Below are positions 53,745 to 63,681 of a DNA stretch of 64,000 nucleotides, in pieces (the first letter of the stretch is position 1; the number at the start of each line of letters is the position of its first letter). Where the stretch lies: assembly GCF_000284315.1 (NCBI RefSeq), contig NC_017094.1, forward strand, positions 2,449,486-2,513,485, given 5' to 3'. The translations under genes were made by a program, and so were the position numbers. This DNA is from Leptospirillum ferrooxidans C2-3. GTDB lineage: Bacteria; Nitrospirota; Leptospirillia; Leptospirillales; Leptospirillaceae. The notes beneath the pieces are model-generated. The model saw nothing but the letters and a program-made list of their open reading frames with translations. It searched no databases and was not told the origin of the DNA.

Positions 53745-54959
53745 ATGATCGAGGAGGGAACAGAAGTCCATAACAAGGCGGATTCGGGTTTCGATCCTGT
53801 CTTTGTCGATACGACCATTCGTGATGGCGGACAGTCGCCTGGGGTTTTCTTTGATCGCCCCACCAAAATGGTCATCGTTACCACCCTTGCAAGAATAGGC
53901 GTTCGGGAAATCGAGGTCGGAACTCCCTGTCTGGGAGACCACGAGGTCGAGGATCTCCGGGCCTTGCTTTCCCTTCCGGTTCCGGTCGAACTTTTCCCGT
54001 GGCTGCGACCACTCGATACCGATTTTGAGACGGCACTGACGCTCGGTTTCAAGAGGGTCCATGTCTCTTTTCCCACATCGGATGCCCATCGGGCCTCAGT
54101 CCAGAACATGGGGCAGCCGGACATTATCGAGCGGGTCCGGAAAACCGTTCTCAAACTCTCAGGCGAGGGGTGCCGGGTCTCGATCGGACTTGAAGACGGA
54201 TCGAGGGCCCCCATGGATTTTCTGAAGGAGTTCATCGCCGCCGTCCGGGAGTCCGGGGGAATCCGGGTACGTTACTGCGACACAGTCGGAAAGCACCATC
54301 CGGCCGAACTGATTGGAAGAATTGAGGAGATTTCAAAAGAGGGTCTTCCGATCGAGATCCACTGCCACAATGATTTGGGTATGGCGACCGCCAATACGGT
54401 TGCCGCTTATCATTCCGGTGCCCGGTATCTCTCCACTACAGTGACCGGTGTCGGAGAGCGCGCAGGAAATGCGGCCATGGAAGAGGTGGCCTTTGCCCTG
54501 GCCTGCGAAAGGGGAGATCCGTCGCTTCCCGAATCCTCAACGATCGACCTTCCTGGACTTGCCCATATTTCCCGATGGCTTTATGGGGCTATCCGGAGAA
54601 CCCTCTCTCCCTATCGACCGGTGGTCGGCTCGCGAATCTTTCATCATTCCTCGGGAATTCATGTCGACGGGGTCATCAAGGATCCCGCCAATTATGAGCT
54701 TTTCCCCCCCGATCTTGTGGGTTCCAAGCGAAAAATCATCGTGACCCACCAGACAGGCCGGGCCGGGATCAAAAATGTTCTGGAACGCATGGGATATCGG
54801 CCGTCGAAAGAGATTCTCGACCGGCTGGTTCCCCTTGTGAGGGAAGAAGGATGGAAACTCAAGGGAATTGTTCCGGCACAGACGATTCTGAACCAGTTCA
54901 TGGCCATCCTGGATTCGAACGAGGGACGATTCCAGGAACCACTGGGACACAGGCTATGA
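53745..54959 (+). CDS. nifV: Homocitrate synthase NifV
   Basis: 404 residues. VDTTIRDGGQSPGVFFDRPTK, EIEVGTPCLGD, IEIHCHNDLGMATANTVAAYHSGARYLSTTVTGVGERAGNAAMEEV and SGIHVDGVIKDPANYE are the DRE-TIM metallolyase blocks. It makes the homocitrate ligand of FeMo-co. Its stop overlaps the hesA start. Confidence 0.93.
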   Translation: MIEEGTEVHNKADSGFDPVFVDTTIRDGGQSPGVFFDRPTKMVIVTTLARIGVREIEVGTPCLGDHEVEDLRALLSLPVPVELFPWLRPLDTDFETALTLGFKRVHVSFPTSDAHRASVQNMGQPDIIERVRKTVLKLSGEGCRVSIGLEDGSRAPMDFLKEFIAAVRESGGIRVRYCDTVGKHHPAELIGRIEEISKEGLPIEIHCHNDLGMATANTVAAYHSGARYLSTTVTGVGERAGNAAMEEVAFALACERGDPSLPESSTIDLPGLAHISRWLYGAIRRTLSPYRPVVGSRIFHHSSGIHVDGVIKDPANYELFPPDLVGSKRKIIVTHQTGRAGIKNVLERMGYRPSKEILDRLVPLVREEGWKLKGIVPAQTILNQFMAILDSNEGRFQEPLGHRL

Positions 54960-55693
54960 CCGCCATTCTGGAAAATGCCCGAGTAGCCCGTCAGATGAAC
55001 CTTCCCGGATGGAGCCAGGAGCATCAGGACCGTCTGTTCAGAAGCCGGGTTTTTCTCGCCGGAATCGGAGGGATCGGAGGAGTGGTCGCGGAATATCTGG
55101 TCATGGGCGGCGTTCGGGAGATCACTCTCGTCCATGAGGGGGAGCTCTGTCTTCCCGACCTGAACCGGCAGACCCTCATGAGCTTTGACGGAATCGGCAA
55201 AAGTCGGGTTCATCTGGCTGCCAACCGGCTCAGGAGCCTGGTTCCCGATTGCCATATCGAGGCCTTTGACACAAAGGTGACAAACGATCTTCTCCCTCTT
55301 CTTTCATCGGCGGACATCGTCATCGATGCACGAACAAACTTTGAGGAACGATTTCTCCTGAACAGGCTGTCGGCAGTCTCCGAAAAATCCCTGATTTTCT
55401 CGGCAATGAATGGCACGGAAGGGATGGTCGCCCATCTTCGACCGGGTCGGGGAGCCTGTCTTGAATGTGTCTTTCCCGAAGGAGATCCGGAATGGGATCC
55501 GCTCGGTTTTCCCGTTCTCGGAGCCATCTCGGGAACGGTTGGCGCGATGGCCGCCATTTTGGCCATCCGGATCCTCTCCGGCTATGGATCCCAGGCAGAA
55601 GAGCAGATGACCCTCTTCGAGGGGATGGACCTGTCGACCAGGAACTTCTCCCTGGTCAGACACAAGGCCTGTCCTTTCTGCCAGAGTCTGTGA
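54956..55693 (+). CDS. hesA: HesA/MoeB/ThiF-family E1-like adenylyltransferase
   Basis: 245 residues from ATG 54956, overlapping the nifV stop. Nucleotide loop AGIGGIGGVVAEYLVMGGV, DLNRQ, and paired CLEC and CPFC zinc cysteines. HesA-type proteins accompany nif genes in cyanobacteria and others and may act in molybdenum-cofactor or sulfur activation. The E1 catalytic cysteine is not obvious. Confidence 0.87.
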   Translation: MTAILENARVARQMNLPGWSQEHQDRLFRSRVFLAGIGGIGGVVAEYLVMGGVREITLVHEGELCLPDLNRQTLMSFDGIGKSRVHLAANRLRSLVPDCHIEAFDTKVTNDLLPLLSSADIVIDARTNFEERFLLNRLSAVSEKSLIFSAMNGTEGMVAHLRPGRGACLECVFPEGDPEWDPLGFPVLGAISGTVGAMAAILAIRILSGYGSQAEEQMTLFEGMDLSTRNFSLVRHKACPFCQSL

Positions 55694-55730
55694 TCATCAA
55701 TTACCTCCGTTGGAGAAAGGAAAAATCCTG

Positions 55731-56546
55731 ATGAACAAGCTTGTCAGAAATACGTCCTTCACCCCTGACAGCCCTTTCATGACCCTGTTCCTGTGTTTTG
55801 TGCTGATCGCTGTCTCGCTTTTACGGGTCCCGGCCAGTGCCTTCGGAGAAACGCTCAGGATCACGGCCGCAGCCGACCTGATGGCTGTCTTGCCGGAAAT
55901 CTCCCACAACTTTACAAAAAAGACGCACGTGACAGTGCGCATCTCCTACAGTTCTTCCGGTGAGTCCGCGATCGCGATTCGCCATCATGCTCCGTTCGAC
56001 CTGTTTCTTTCGGCCGATTCATCCTTTCCCGAGAACCTCTCAAAACAGGGCTGGGTGATCGCAGACAGTGTCAAAACATATACCAGGGGGATCCTTGTCC
56101 TCTGGGTCTCGCAAAAGGCCCTGCCTCCAAAAACAAACGGCAAGATCGGAACGTCAACCCTTCTGGACTCCGGGATCCGGAAAATCGCACTGGCCAATCC
56201 TCGCCTTGCTCCCTATGGCCACGCGGGGATGAAATGTCTCAAGTCCCGGAACCTCTGGACTCCGCTTCGCACAAAGCTCGTTTATGCCAACACCCTGGCT
56301 CAGGTTTCACAATATATGAGAACAAAAACCGCCGATGCAGGCTTTCTGTCCAAGGCCCAGGCCATGATTCTTTCCCGGCATTCGAAAGGGAGCTCCATCG
56401 AACTTTCTCCGGGATGCGTCCCCGATCTTGACCAGAAGATGGCCATCATCAAGACGAGCCCCCACCTGAAAGCGGCCAGAGACTTTGAAACCTTCATTCT
56501 GGGACAACCAACACAGGATTTCCTGAAAGCCCATGGATACCGTTAG
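55731..56546 (+). CDS. modA: Molybdate ABC transporter, periplasmic binding protein
   Basis: About 271 residues from ATG 55731; a TTG start at 55710 is possible. Signal peptide LFLCFVLIAVSLLRVPASAFG. The mature part opens LRITAAADLMAVLPEISHNF with YSSSGESAIAIRHHAPFDLFLSAD, the ModA oxyanion-binding blocks. The gene is in order with modB and modC and follows hesA. Confidence 0.92.
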   Translation: MNKLVRNTSFTPDSPFMTLFLCFVLIAVSLLRVPASAFGETLRITAAADLMAVLPEISHNFTKKTHVTVRISYSSSGESAIAIRHHAPFDLFLSADSSFPENLSKQGWVIADSVKTYTRGILVLWVSQKALPPKTNGKIGTSTLLDSGIRKIALANPRLAPYGHAGMKCLKSRNLWTPLRTKLVYANTLAQVSQYMRTKTADAGFLSKAQAMILSRHSKGSSIELSPGCVPDLDQKMAIIKTSPHLKAARDFETFILGQPTQDFLKAHGYR

Positions 56547-56570
56547 GCCATTTCCCAAAAGGAGGCTGTG

Positions 56571-57257
56571 ATGAACCATTCGGCTCTCTATGTGACGGTC
56601 TCCCTTTCCCTTCTCACCGCCACCATACTGACCGTCTCGAGTCTCCCGTTTGCATGGTGGATCGTTTATTCCGGAAGCCGTTGGGTCACTCTGGGGGAGG
56701 CGATCCTGACGCTCACCCTGGTGCTGCCCCCGGCCGTCCTGGGCTATCTCCTTCTCGTTGTCTTCAGCCCGGACAATCCGTTTGGGGGTTTTTTTGCAAA
56801 GATCCTGGGCCACCCGCTTCCTTTCTCCTTCGAAGGCCTCCTTGTCGCATCCCTCCTCTACAGCCTTCCGTTTGCCGTCCAGCCAGTGTCCCAGGCTTTT
56901 CGGCAAATCCCCCAAAGTACCATTGAAATGGCCAGGCTGCTTGGTGCCAGCCGGGCGAGAACCTTTTTCCGGATTATCGTTCCCCTTTCCCTTTCTGGTC
57001 TCTGGACAGGCTGGATACTGGGATTCGCCCACACAGTCGGAGAATTTGGGGTCGTCATGATGGTGGGAGGAAATATCCCCGGATCGACACGAACCCTGTC
57101 CCTTAAAGCCTATGACGATCTTCTCTCGATGAATGACAAAAGCGCCTGGGAATCCATCGGTTATCTTCTTCTCTTTTCCTTTCTGGCTCTCACCGCGCTG
57201 AACCTGATACGCCGAAAGGGAACATCCCGTGAATCCATCGAAGTCACTCGACGTTGA
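56571..57257 (+). CDS. modB: Molybdate ABC transporter permease
   Basis: 228 residues from ATG 56571 with AAGGAGG upstream. Five or so membrane helices and the EAA-type loop EMARLLGASRARTFFRIIVPLSLSG; TVGEFGVVMMVGGNIPGSTRTLS is a ModB signature. It overlaps modC by 29 bases. Confidence 0.93.
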   Translation: MNHSALYVTVSLSLLTATILTVSSLPFAWWIVYSGSRWVTLGEAILTLTLVLPPAVLGYLLLVVFSPDNPFGGFFAKILGHPLPFSFEGLLVASLLYSLPFAVQPVSQAFRQIPQSTIEMARLLGASRARTFFRIIVPLSLSGLWTGWILGFAHTVGEFGVVMMVGGNIPGSTRTLSLKAYDDLLSMNDKSAWESIGYLLLFSFLALTALNLIRRKGTSRESIEVTRR

Positions 57258-57990
57258 TCTTCTGCTCAGAAGACCGGGATCCCCAAGGCTAGAGATTCGA
57301 TGTTCCATCACTCTCGGCCAAAAATATCTCCTTGGGGTCTGTGGCGCTTCCGGATCGGGAAAGACCTCCTTCCTTCGCATGCTCGCCGGCCTTCTTTCCC
57401 CCGATGACGGATCGATCGTCATGGGAAACTCTGTCTGGTTTGACCGGCAAAAAGGAATCGAAGCCCCCACAGAGCAGCGGGACATTTCCTACCTTCCGCA
57501 GAATGTCTGTCTTTTTCCCCACATGACGATCCGGGAGAACCTTGTCTTTGCGGCGGAATCAGCAAGACCAGAAAAAACCCGCTTGGCTTTTTCCCTTTTT
57601 TCCGGAATAAAACGAACCGGAAAGATCTCAAAAGAACGCGATCAGGAGCTGACACGGTTGTCGACCCTTTTCGGGATCGAAGATCTCATGAACAAAAAAG
57701 TGGGAGAACTCTCCGGAGGGCAAGCCCGAAAGGCCGCCCTGGCCCGGATGTTTCTGAAACCCTGTTCCCTCTACCTTCTCGACGAGCCCCTGACAGCCAT
57801 CGATCCGGCGGCCAGACGGGTTTTGACCAGCGTGATCATGAATCTTCTCGACGAAACGGGAACTCCGGCGATATGGGTCACCCATTCTCCCGATGAGGTG
57901 GCCTGCGTGGCTAACGAAATGGCCGAGTTTTCCACCTCTGAGGCGGAAGACAAGACAGGATGGTGGCAAAAACCACTCCGAAACCAATAG
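57229..57990 (+). CDS. modC: Molybdate ABC transporter ATPase
   Basis: 253 residues from GTG 57229. Walker A VCGASGSGKTSFLRML, Q-loop SYLPQNVCLFPH, signature GELSGGQARKAALARM, Walker B LYLLDEPLTAID and switch H in WVTHSPDEV. It ends soon after, without the Mop (molybdate-sensing) domain found in many ModC proteins. Confidence 0.92.
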   Translation: MNPSKSLDVDLLLRRPGSPRLEIRCSITLGQKYLLGVCGASGSGKTSFLRMLAGLLSPDDGSIVMGNSVWFDRQKGIEAPTEQRDISYLPQNVCLFPHMTIRENLVFAAESARPEKTRLAFSLFSGIKRTGKISKERDQELTRLSTLFGIEDLMNKKVGELSGGQARKAALARMFLKPCSLYLLDEPLTAIDPAARRVLTSVIMNLLDETGTPAIWVTHSPDEVACVANEMAEFSTSEAEDKTGWWQKPLRNQ

Positions 57991-58337
57991 GAAACGTCCA
58001 CCCAAAATAGAAAAAAGCCTCTGCCAGAACCAGACTGGAAAAATGCCATGGATTTCATGAACTCCTGTTGAGCGCAAAAACCCCTTGTAATCTCTCCATC
58101 CCGAGATTATATTCTTGAACGGTATCTCTTCTCTGATTTCTCCTTCTCTTTTTCCCCTCCGACGCCGCTGTCGGTTTCCCCAATAGTCGATTGCCGGCAA
58201 AGAAGCCCTGCACCAATGCACAAGACCCCAGGATCCATTCCAAAATCATTTTATAAAGAATCCTGAAGACCAAAAGCCTGAACTCCGTCCCATGGTCTAC
58301 CGGGTCCTTCAAGTCTATCCTTCCCAAAGGAGGTCTC
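57991..58337. other. 347-base gap between modC and the hydrogenase operon
   Basis: Contains the candidate hup promoter at 58085-58113 and, on plus strand, a pyrimidine-rich stretch (58121-58180). No ORF or terminator with a convincing T tract was seen after modC, so readthrough from mod into hup cannot be excluded. Confidence 0.5.
58085..58113 (+). promoter_or_regulatory. Candidate promoter and operator of the hydrogenase operon
   Basis: TTGTAA (58085-58090), 17 bases, TATATT (58108-58113). A perfect 7-bp inverted repeat TAATCTC / GAGATTA (58088-58094 and 58103-58109, 8-base spacer) lies between the boxes, where a repressor would block RNA polymerase. Confidence 0.4.
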
Positions 58338-59483
58338 ATGCCCGAAACCGTTTATGAAGTGATGAAAAGTCAGGGAATCACCCGAAGAAGCTTTATCAAA
58401 TTTTGCAGTCTCATGGCGGCGGGAATGTCACTCGCACCATCATTCGTTCCGGTCATTGCCAGTGCGCTCGAGACCATGCCCAGAGTTCCGGTCCTCTGGC
58501 TCCATGGTCTTGAGTGCACCTGCTGCAGCGAATCCTTCATCCGTTCATCGCATCCGCTGGCGAAGGATGTGATCCTCTCGATGATCTCCCTTGACTATGA
58601 TGACACTCTGATGGCTGCAGCGGGACATGAAGCTGAAGACTGCCTTGAAAGCGTGATGAAAAAGCACCCGGGGGAATACATCCTCGCCGTCGAGGGCAAT
58701 CCGCCCATGAACGAAGACGGAATGTACTGCATTGTCGGCGGAAAACCGTTTGTGGAGCAGTTGAGAAGAGTCGCATCCAAGGCCAAGGCAGTGATCGCAT
58801 GGGGATCCTGCGCCTCGTGGGGATGCGTTCAGGCGGCCAAACCCAACCCCACCCAGGCAACCCCCATTCATGAAATCCTGACCGACAGGCAGGTCATCAA
58901 GATTCCGGGATGTCCTCCGATCGCCGAGGTGATGACCGGAGTCATCACCTATATCACCACCTTTGGCAGACTCCCTGAGCTCGACCGTGAGGGACGTCCC
59001 AAAATGTTTTACAGCCAGAGAATCCACGACAAGTGCTACCGTCGCCCCAACTACGATGCCGGGCAATACGTCGAACACTGGGACGACGAGGGAGCCCGCA
59101 AGGGATATTGCCTTTACAAAATGGGTTGCAAGGGGCCGGTGACCTACAATGCCTGCTCGACCACAGGGTGGAATAATGGGGTCTCTTTTCCCATCAAGTC
59201 CGGACACGGATGCATCGGTTGCTCCGAAAAGGATTTCTGGGACAAGGGCCCATTCTACAAACATCTTTCAAACCTTGAAGGATTTGGTGTAGAGGCTGAC
59301 GCCGACACGATCGGGCTCACCACCCTTGGTGTCGCGGGAGCAGGTGTTGCCGCCCACGCTCTCCTCACAGGCATTCAAAAATCCGGCGGAGGTCACGAAT
59401 CCGGAAAAACGAAGGCTTCCCGATCCGAAGCAGCCGGCAAGGATCAGGCACCGAACTTGCCTCAGAAGGAGACGAAAGAATGA
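58338..59483 (+). CDS. hupS: [NiFe] uptake hydrogenase small subunit
   Basis: 381 residues. Tat signal [15 protein letters not shown]. The proximal cluster motif is [16 protein letters not shown]; further ligands are in [50 protein letters not shown] and [17 protein letters not shown]. It carries electrons from the NiFe site. A C-terminal hydrophobic stretch ([18 protein letters not shown]) may anchor it, followed by an unusual ~35-residue polar tail. AAAGGAGG precedes the ATG. Confidence 0.95.
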   Translation: MPETVYEVMKSQGITRRSFIKFCSLMAAGMSLAPSFVPVIASALETMPRVPVLWLHGLECTCCSESFIRSSHPLAKDVILSMISLDYDDTLMAAAGHEAEDCLESVMKKHPGEYILAVEGNPPMNEDGMYCIVGGKPFVEQLRRVASKAKAVIAWGSCASWGCVQAAKPNPTQATPIHEILTDRQVIKIPGCPPIAEVMTGVITYITTFGRLPELDREGRPKMFYSQRIHDKCYRRPNYDAGQYVEHWDDEGARKGYCLYKMGCKGPVTYNACSTTGWNNGVSFPIKSGHGCIGCSEKDFWDKGPFYKHLSNLEGFGVEADADTIGLTTLGVAGAGVAAHALLTGIQKSGGGHESGKTKASRSEAAGKDQAPNLPQKETKE

Positions 59484-61273
59484 GCGTCTATGAAACACAA
59501 GGTTTCCGGATGGACAATTCCGGACGAAGGGTGGTGGTTGACCCTGTTACAAGAATCGAGGGACATCTTCGCTGTGAAGTGAATCTTGACAGCAACAACA
59601 TCATCAGAAACGCGGTCAGTTCCGGAACAATGTGGCGAGGAATCGAGACCATCCTTAAAGGGAGAGATCCCCGGGACGCCTGGGCCTTCACCCAAAGGAT
59701 CTGCGGCGTTTGTACCGGAGTCCATGCCCTCGTCTCCGTCCGGACGGTCGAAGATGCCTTGGGAATCACCATTCCCGACAATGCCAACATCATCAGGAAT
59801 CTCATGCATCTGACTCTCATGGTTCAGGATCATCTGGTCCACTTCTACCACCTCCACGCCATGGACTGGGTCGATGTGCCCAATGCCCTGAAGGCAGACC
59901 CCAGACAAACCTCGGCAATCGCCCAAAAGATCTCCCGTTGGCCAAACTCGTCACCCGGATATTTCCGGGATGTCCAGAACCGGCTCAAAAAATTCGTCGA
60001 ATCCGGACAACTAGGCCCCTTCATGAACGGCTACTGGGGGAATCCCTCCTACAAACTTCCGGCAGAGGTCAATCTGCTCGCGGTGACCCACTATCTTGAA
60101 GCACTGGATTTCCAGAAGGAAATCGTCAAGATCCACACGATTTTCGGAGGAAAAAATCCCCATCCCAACTGGCTGGTTGGCGGCGTTCCCTGCGCGATCA
60201 ATATCGACGGAGATCTTTCGGCGGGAGCACCGCTCAACATGGAACGATTGAACTATGTCTCCCAGATCATCGAGAGAACCATCACGTTCATCGATCAGGT
60301 CTACATTCCGGACCTGGTCGCCATCGCGTCCTACTATAAGGACTGGCTGTACGGAGGAGGCCTGTCGAGCCAGAATGTCATGTCCTACGGAGAGTTTCCG
60401 GACCACCCGAATGATTACTCTCCCCGAAACCTTCTTCTTCCCCGCGGAGCGATCATCGGTGGAGACCTCTCCACCGTCCATCCGGTGGACCTCAAAAACC
60501 CCACCGAGATCGAAGAGTTTGTCGTCCACTCCTGGTACCGGTACCCGGATGAAACCAGAGGAATCCATCCCTGGGACGGCATCACCGATCCGAACTATAT
60601 TCTGGGGAAAAACGCCAAGGGAACACCGACCGACATCAAGGAGCTGGACGAGGAAGGTAAGTACTCCTTCATCAAGGCCCCGAGATGGAACGGCCATGCC
60701 ATGGAAGTGGGCCCATTGGCCAGATGGATCATCGGATACGCCCAAAAAAAACCGGAATTCAAGGAGCCGGTCGACAAACTCCTGAGTTCGCTTGGACTTC
60801 CCGTGAGCGCCCTTTTTTCAACGCTCGGCCGAACGGCGGCACGGGGTCTTGAAGCCTCCTGGTCGGCCCACAAGATGCGCTATTTCCATAAACGTCTGAT
60901 GGACAATATCCGCGCTGGAAATACAGCGACCGCCAATACGGAGAAGTGGGAACCCCGGACTTGGCCAAAAGAGTGCAAGGGGGTTGGATTCGCGGAGGCT
61001 CCGAGAGGCGCCCTCGGCCACTGGATCCGGATCAGGGAGGGGAAAATCGAAAACTATCAGGCGGTCGTTCCCACCACCTGGAACGGATCTCCACGTGACC
61101 CCAAGGGACAGATCGGCGCGTTCGAGGCCGCCCTTATGAACACCCCTCTCGCCGATCCGAAACAGCCTCTTGAGATACTCAGGACACTCCACAGCTTCGA
61201 TCCCTGCCTGGCCTGCTCCACTCATATCCTCGGGCCAGAGGGGAAACCTCTTCACAGTGTGAAAGTCCGGTAA
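59480..61273 (+). CDS. hupL: [NiFe] uptake hydrogenase large subunit
   Basis: 597 residues. N-terminal nickel motif [23 protein letters not shown] and C-terminal DPCLACSTH, after which ~15 residues are expected to be removed on maturation. [14 protein letters not shown] opens the protein. Oxidises H2, for example that evolved by nitrogenase. It overlaps hupS by 4 bases. Confidence 0.96.
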   Translation: MSVYETQGFRMDNSGRRVVVDPVTRIEGHLRCEVNLDSNNIIRNAVSSGTMWRGIETILKGRDPRDAWAFTQRICGVCTGVHALVSVRTVEDALGITIPDNANIIRNLMHLTLMVQDHLVHFYHLHAMDWVDVPNALKADPRQTSAIAQKISRWPNSSPGYFRDVQNRLKKFVESGQLGPFMNGYWGNPSYKLPAEVNLLAVTHYLEALDFQKEIVKIHTIFGGKNPHPNWLVGGVPCAINIDGDLSAGAPLNMERLNYVSQIIERTITFIDQVYIPDLVAIASYYKDWLYGGGLSSQNVMSYGEFPDHPNDYSPRNLLLPRGAIIGGDLSTVHPVDLKNPTEIEEFVVHSWYRYPDETRGIHPWDGITDPNYILGKNAKGTPTDIKELDEEGKYSFIKAPRWNGHAMEVGPLARWIIGYAQKKPEFKEPVDKLLSSLGLPVSALFSTLGRTAARGLEASWSAHKMRYFHKRLMDNIRAGNTATANTEKWEPRTWPKECKGVGFAEAPRGALGHWIRIREGKIENYQAVVPTTWNGSPRDPKGQIGAFEAALMNTPLADPKQPLEILRTLHSFDPCLACSTHILGPEGKPLHSVKVR

Positions 61274-61296
61274 AAATCCGGACATGGAGGAAAAAT

Positions 61297-61998
61297 ATGG
61301 GGTACGAGGTCGAAGTTTCCACGGTGGCTCCGGAAAACGATGAAGGGGTCCACTACATCTATGAAGCTCCGGTCCGAATTTGGCACTGGATCAATGCCGG
61401 ATCGATCCTCGTCCTGGCGGTGAGCGGTTATCTAATCGCCCACCCGTTTCCAAGTCTCATGGGCGAGGCAAGCCATCATTTCCTGATGGGAGACATCCGG
61501 TTCTCCCATTTTGTCGCAGCCTATCTCTTCGGCGGGGGATTTCTCATCCGGTTTTTATGGAGCTTCATCGGAAACACCTATTCCCGGGAACTTTTCCGCA
61601 TCCCGGTAACAAGCGGCGAATGGTGGAAGGATCTGTCCCGTGAAATCCGCTGGATCTTCTTTCTGGAAAAGAGTCCAAGGAAATACTATGGACACAATCC
61701 CGTGGCCCAGTCGGCCATGTTTGTCTTTTTCGTACTCGGCTCCCTTGTGATGATCGGTACAGGCGGGGCGATGTACGCAGAGGGACTCGGAGCAGGTTCA
61801 TGGGCCGATCGATTGTTTGGCTGGATCACTCCCCTAGTTGGACAGCCCCAGGATTTGAGAACGCTCCACCACCTCGGCATGTGGTTTATTCTGGTCTTTG
61901 TTTTGGGACATATCTACATGGCGATCAGGGAAGACATTGTGGGACGTCAGACCTCGGTCGGGACCATGATCAGCGGTTTCCGGTTCTTCAGAAAGTGA
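61297..61998 (+). CDS. hupC: Hydrogenase membrane-bound cytochrome b subunit
   Basis: 233 residues with four membrane helices. Haem-ligand histidines are expected in VRIWHWINAGSILVLAVSGYLI, GDIRFSHFVAAYLFGG, LRTLHHLGMWF and LGHIYMAIREDIVGR. It passes electrons from HupSL to the quinone pool. It follows hupL by 23 bases. Confidence 0.93.
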   Translation: MGYEVEVSTVAPENDEGVHYIYEAPVRIWHWINAGSILVLAVSGYLIAHPFPSLMGEASHHFLMGDIRFSHFVAAYLFGGGFLIRFLWSFIGNTYSRELFRIPVTSGEWWKDLSREIRWIFFLEKSPRKYYGHNPVAQSAMFVFFVLGSLVMIGTGGAMYAEGLGAGSWADRLFGWITPLVGQPQDLRTLHHLGMWFILVFVLGHIYMAIREDIVGRQTSVGTMISGFRFFRK

Positions 61999-62006
61999 TC
62001 GGAAAA

Positions 62007-62579
62007 ATGGAGAGTCTCCCAAAAACATTGATTCTGGGGATTGGAAACCTCCTGTGGGGAGACGAGGGGTTGGGCGTCCGGGCCGTCTGGGCCTTTCAGG
62101 AACAGTTTCATCTTCCCGAGGGAGTCACCATCATGGACGGAGGAACCCAGGGGCTTTCACTCACCCCGTTCATCCAGGAAACCGACCGTCTCCTGATCTT
62201 TGATGCCGTGGACTTTCAACAAGAGCCCGGATCCATTGTTGTGCGCCGAAATGAAGAGGTCCCGGCTTACCTTCACTCAGGCAAGATGAGCCTTCATCAA
62301 ACCGGCTTCCAGGAGGTGCTGATCCTGTGCGACCTCCTTGGATCATCTCCGAGGGAAATGGCCCTGGTCGGAGTGCAGCCATTGGAGTGGGATGAATTCG
62401 GTGGATCACTCACCGCTCTGGTAGAAGGACAGATTCCCCTTATTCTGGAAAAAGGAGCGGAGATCCTCGCTGAATGGGGGCTCGTCCTGTCTCCCGGAAA
62501 GGAGATTCCCTTTGACAGGATCTCTCCCGACCCTATTCACATGACCATATCCGACCGGAGAACATTCCCATGTGCCTAG
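62007..62579 (+). CDS. hupD: Hydrogenase maturation protease
   Basis: 190 residues from ATG 62007; the frame is open to 61800 inside hupC but out of register with it. ILGIGNLLWGDEGLGVRAV, MDGGTQGLSL, DAVDFQQEPG and MSLHQTGFQEVL carry the nickel-sensing Glu, Asp and His of the HyaD/HupD family. Cleaves the HupL C-terminus. Confidence 0.93.
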   Translation: MESLPKTLILGIGNLLWGDEGLGVRAVWAFQEQFHLPEGVTIMDGGTQGLSLTPFIQETDRLLIFDAVDFQQEPGSIVVRRNEEVPAYLHSGKMSLHQTGFQEVLILCDLLGSSPREMALVGVQPLEWDEFGGSLTALVEGQIPLILEKGAEILAEWGLVLSPGKEIPFDRISPDPIHMTISDRRTFPCA

Positions 62580-62878
62580 GAGTGCCCATGAGGGTTCTTG
62601 AGTCCCACCCTTTCCTTTCGAAATGCGAGGGTCGTGGGGAAATCCGATCCATTCAGATGGCCCTGGTCGGAGCTCAGACGCCGGGAACATGGGTCATGGC
62701 CTTTCTGGGTCAGGCCCGCCAGGTTCTGACGGAGGATGAGGCAATGGAGATCAATCTTGCCCTGGACGCCCTTGAGGCGGCATTTGCCGGGGAGACTGAC
62801 TTTGAGCGCTTTTTTCCGGACATCCCTTCCCGCTCCTCCGGAGCGGCCAATGGACTCACCGATGGAGAAAACCCATGA
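62570..62878 (+). CDS. hupF: HypC/HupF hydrogenase chaperone
   Basis: 102 residues. MCLGVPMRVLE is the defining N-terminus with the metal-carrying cysteine. GTWVMAFLGQARQVLTEDEA follows the family pattern. It overlaps hupD by 10 bases and hupH by 4. HupF protects or delivers the Fe(CN)2CO unit during maturation. A ~25-residue C-terminal tail is longer than in plain HypC. Confidence 0.93.
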   Translation: MCLGVPMRVLESHPFLSKCEGRGEIRSIQMALVGAQTPGTWVMAFLGQARQVLTEDEAMEINLALDALEAAFAGETDFERFFPDIPSRSSGAANGLTDGENP

Positions 62879-63681
62879 GCATGACCTCCTCTCCGGACAT
62901 TCCGGAACACACACGCATCACCCCCAGACTTTACGAATCCATGGTCGCCATTCAAGATCTGCTGGCAAAAGCCATCGAACACCCCGATGAAAGCTATGGG
63001 TTATCCCTTGAATCCCTCACGCCGGAAGAATGCGGCCACCTTGTCGAACTCTTGGGAGAAGGAGAGATCTCCGGGAGGATTCTTTCGGACGATCCGGAAA
63101 AAAAAGGCAAGGCACTCCATGTCCGGGAATCAAACTATCCAGGTCTATGGCTTCTGGGAAACAGTCCGGAGGGGTCTTCGAACGGAGTGGTCCTTTCGGA
63201 AATTGAGGTGGGAAGATCTCCCCGGCTTCTCCGCACAAAACCGGTCGTGGCGCCCGGCCTCGTCCCGGACGAGCGTTATGAAGGCCCACTCAAGCACCTC
63301 TTTCCCCATCTCATGAATGCTCGTCCACTCCTGGGCGAGTTGGCATGGCATCTTGAAAACCATTCCCCCCGAAAGGGGGCCCATAAAATCTTTCTGAACA
63401 AGCTTCCCCTGTCTGAAGCAGATGCCGAATGGATCGACCGGCTCTTGAAAGAAGACCGGATCTCTCTGGTCTCCAGGGGGTACGGAGCCTGCCAGATCCA
63501 TTCGACTGCTTTTCCGGGTCTATGGAGGGTCCTCTACAAAAATCCGGAAGGAATCCTGCTTCTCGATGCCATTTGTGTGACGGACGTTCCGGATGAGGTT
63601 GCGGCGACAGGGGAGGACATGACCGATGGTCTTCTCCAATATGAGGAATTTCTCAAATGGATCGCATCGGACCTTTCTTGA
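62875..63681 (+). CDS. hupH: HupH/HyaF-like hydrogenase assembly protein
   Basis: 268 residues with an internal duplication: LTPEECGHLVELLGEGEISGRI...HVRESNYPGLWLLG in the first half and LSEADAEWIDRLLKEDRISLVSRGYG...IHSTAFPGLWRVLY in the second. This is the HupH/HyaF pattern. It is thought to help install the small-subunit clusters. The next gene starts inside its 3' end. Confidence 0.88.
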   Translation: MSMTSSPDIPEHTRITPRLYESMVAIQDLLAKAIEHPDESYGLSLESLTPEECGHLVELLGEGEISGRILSDDPEKKGKALHVRESNYPGLWLLGNSPEGSSNGVVLSEIEVGRSPRLLRTKPVVAPGLVPDERYEGPLKHLFPHLMNARPLLGELAWHLENHSPRKGAHKIFLNKLPLSEADAEWIDRLLKEDRISLVSRGYGACQIHSTAFPGLWRVLYKNPEGILLLDAICVTDVPDEVAATGEDMTDGLLQYEEFLKWIASDLS

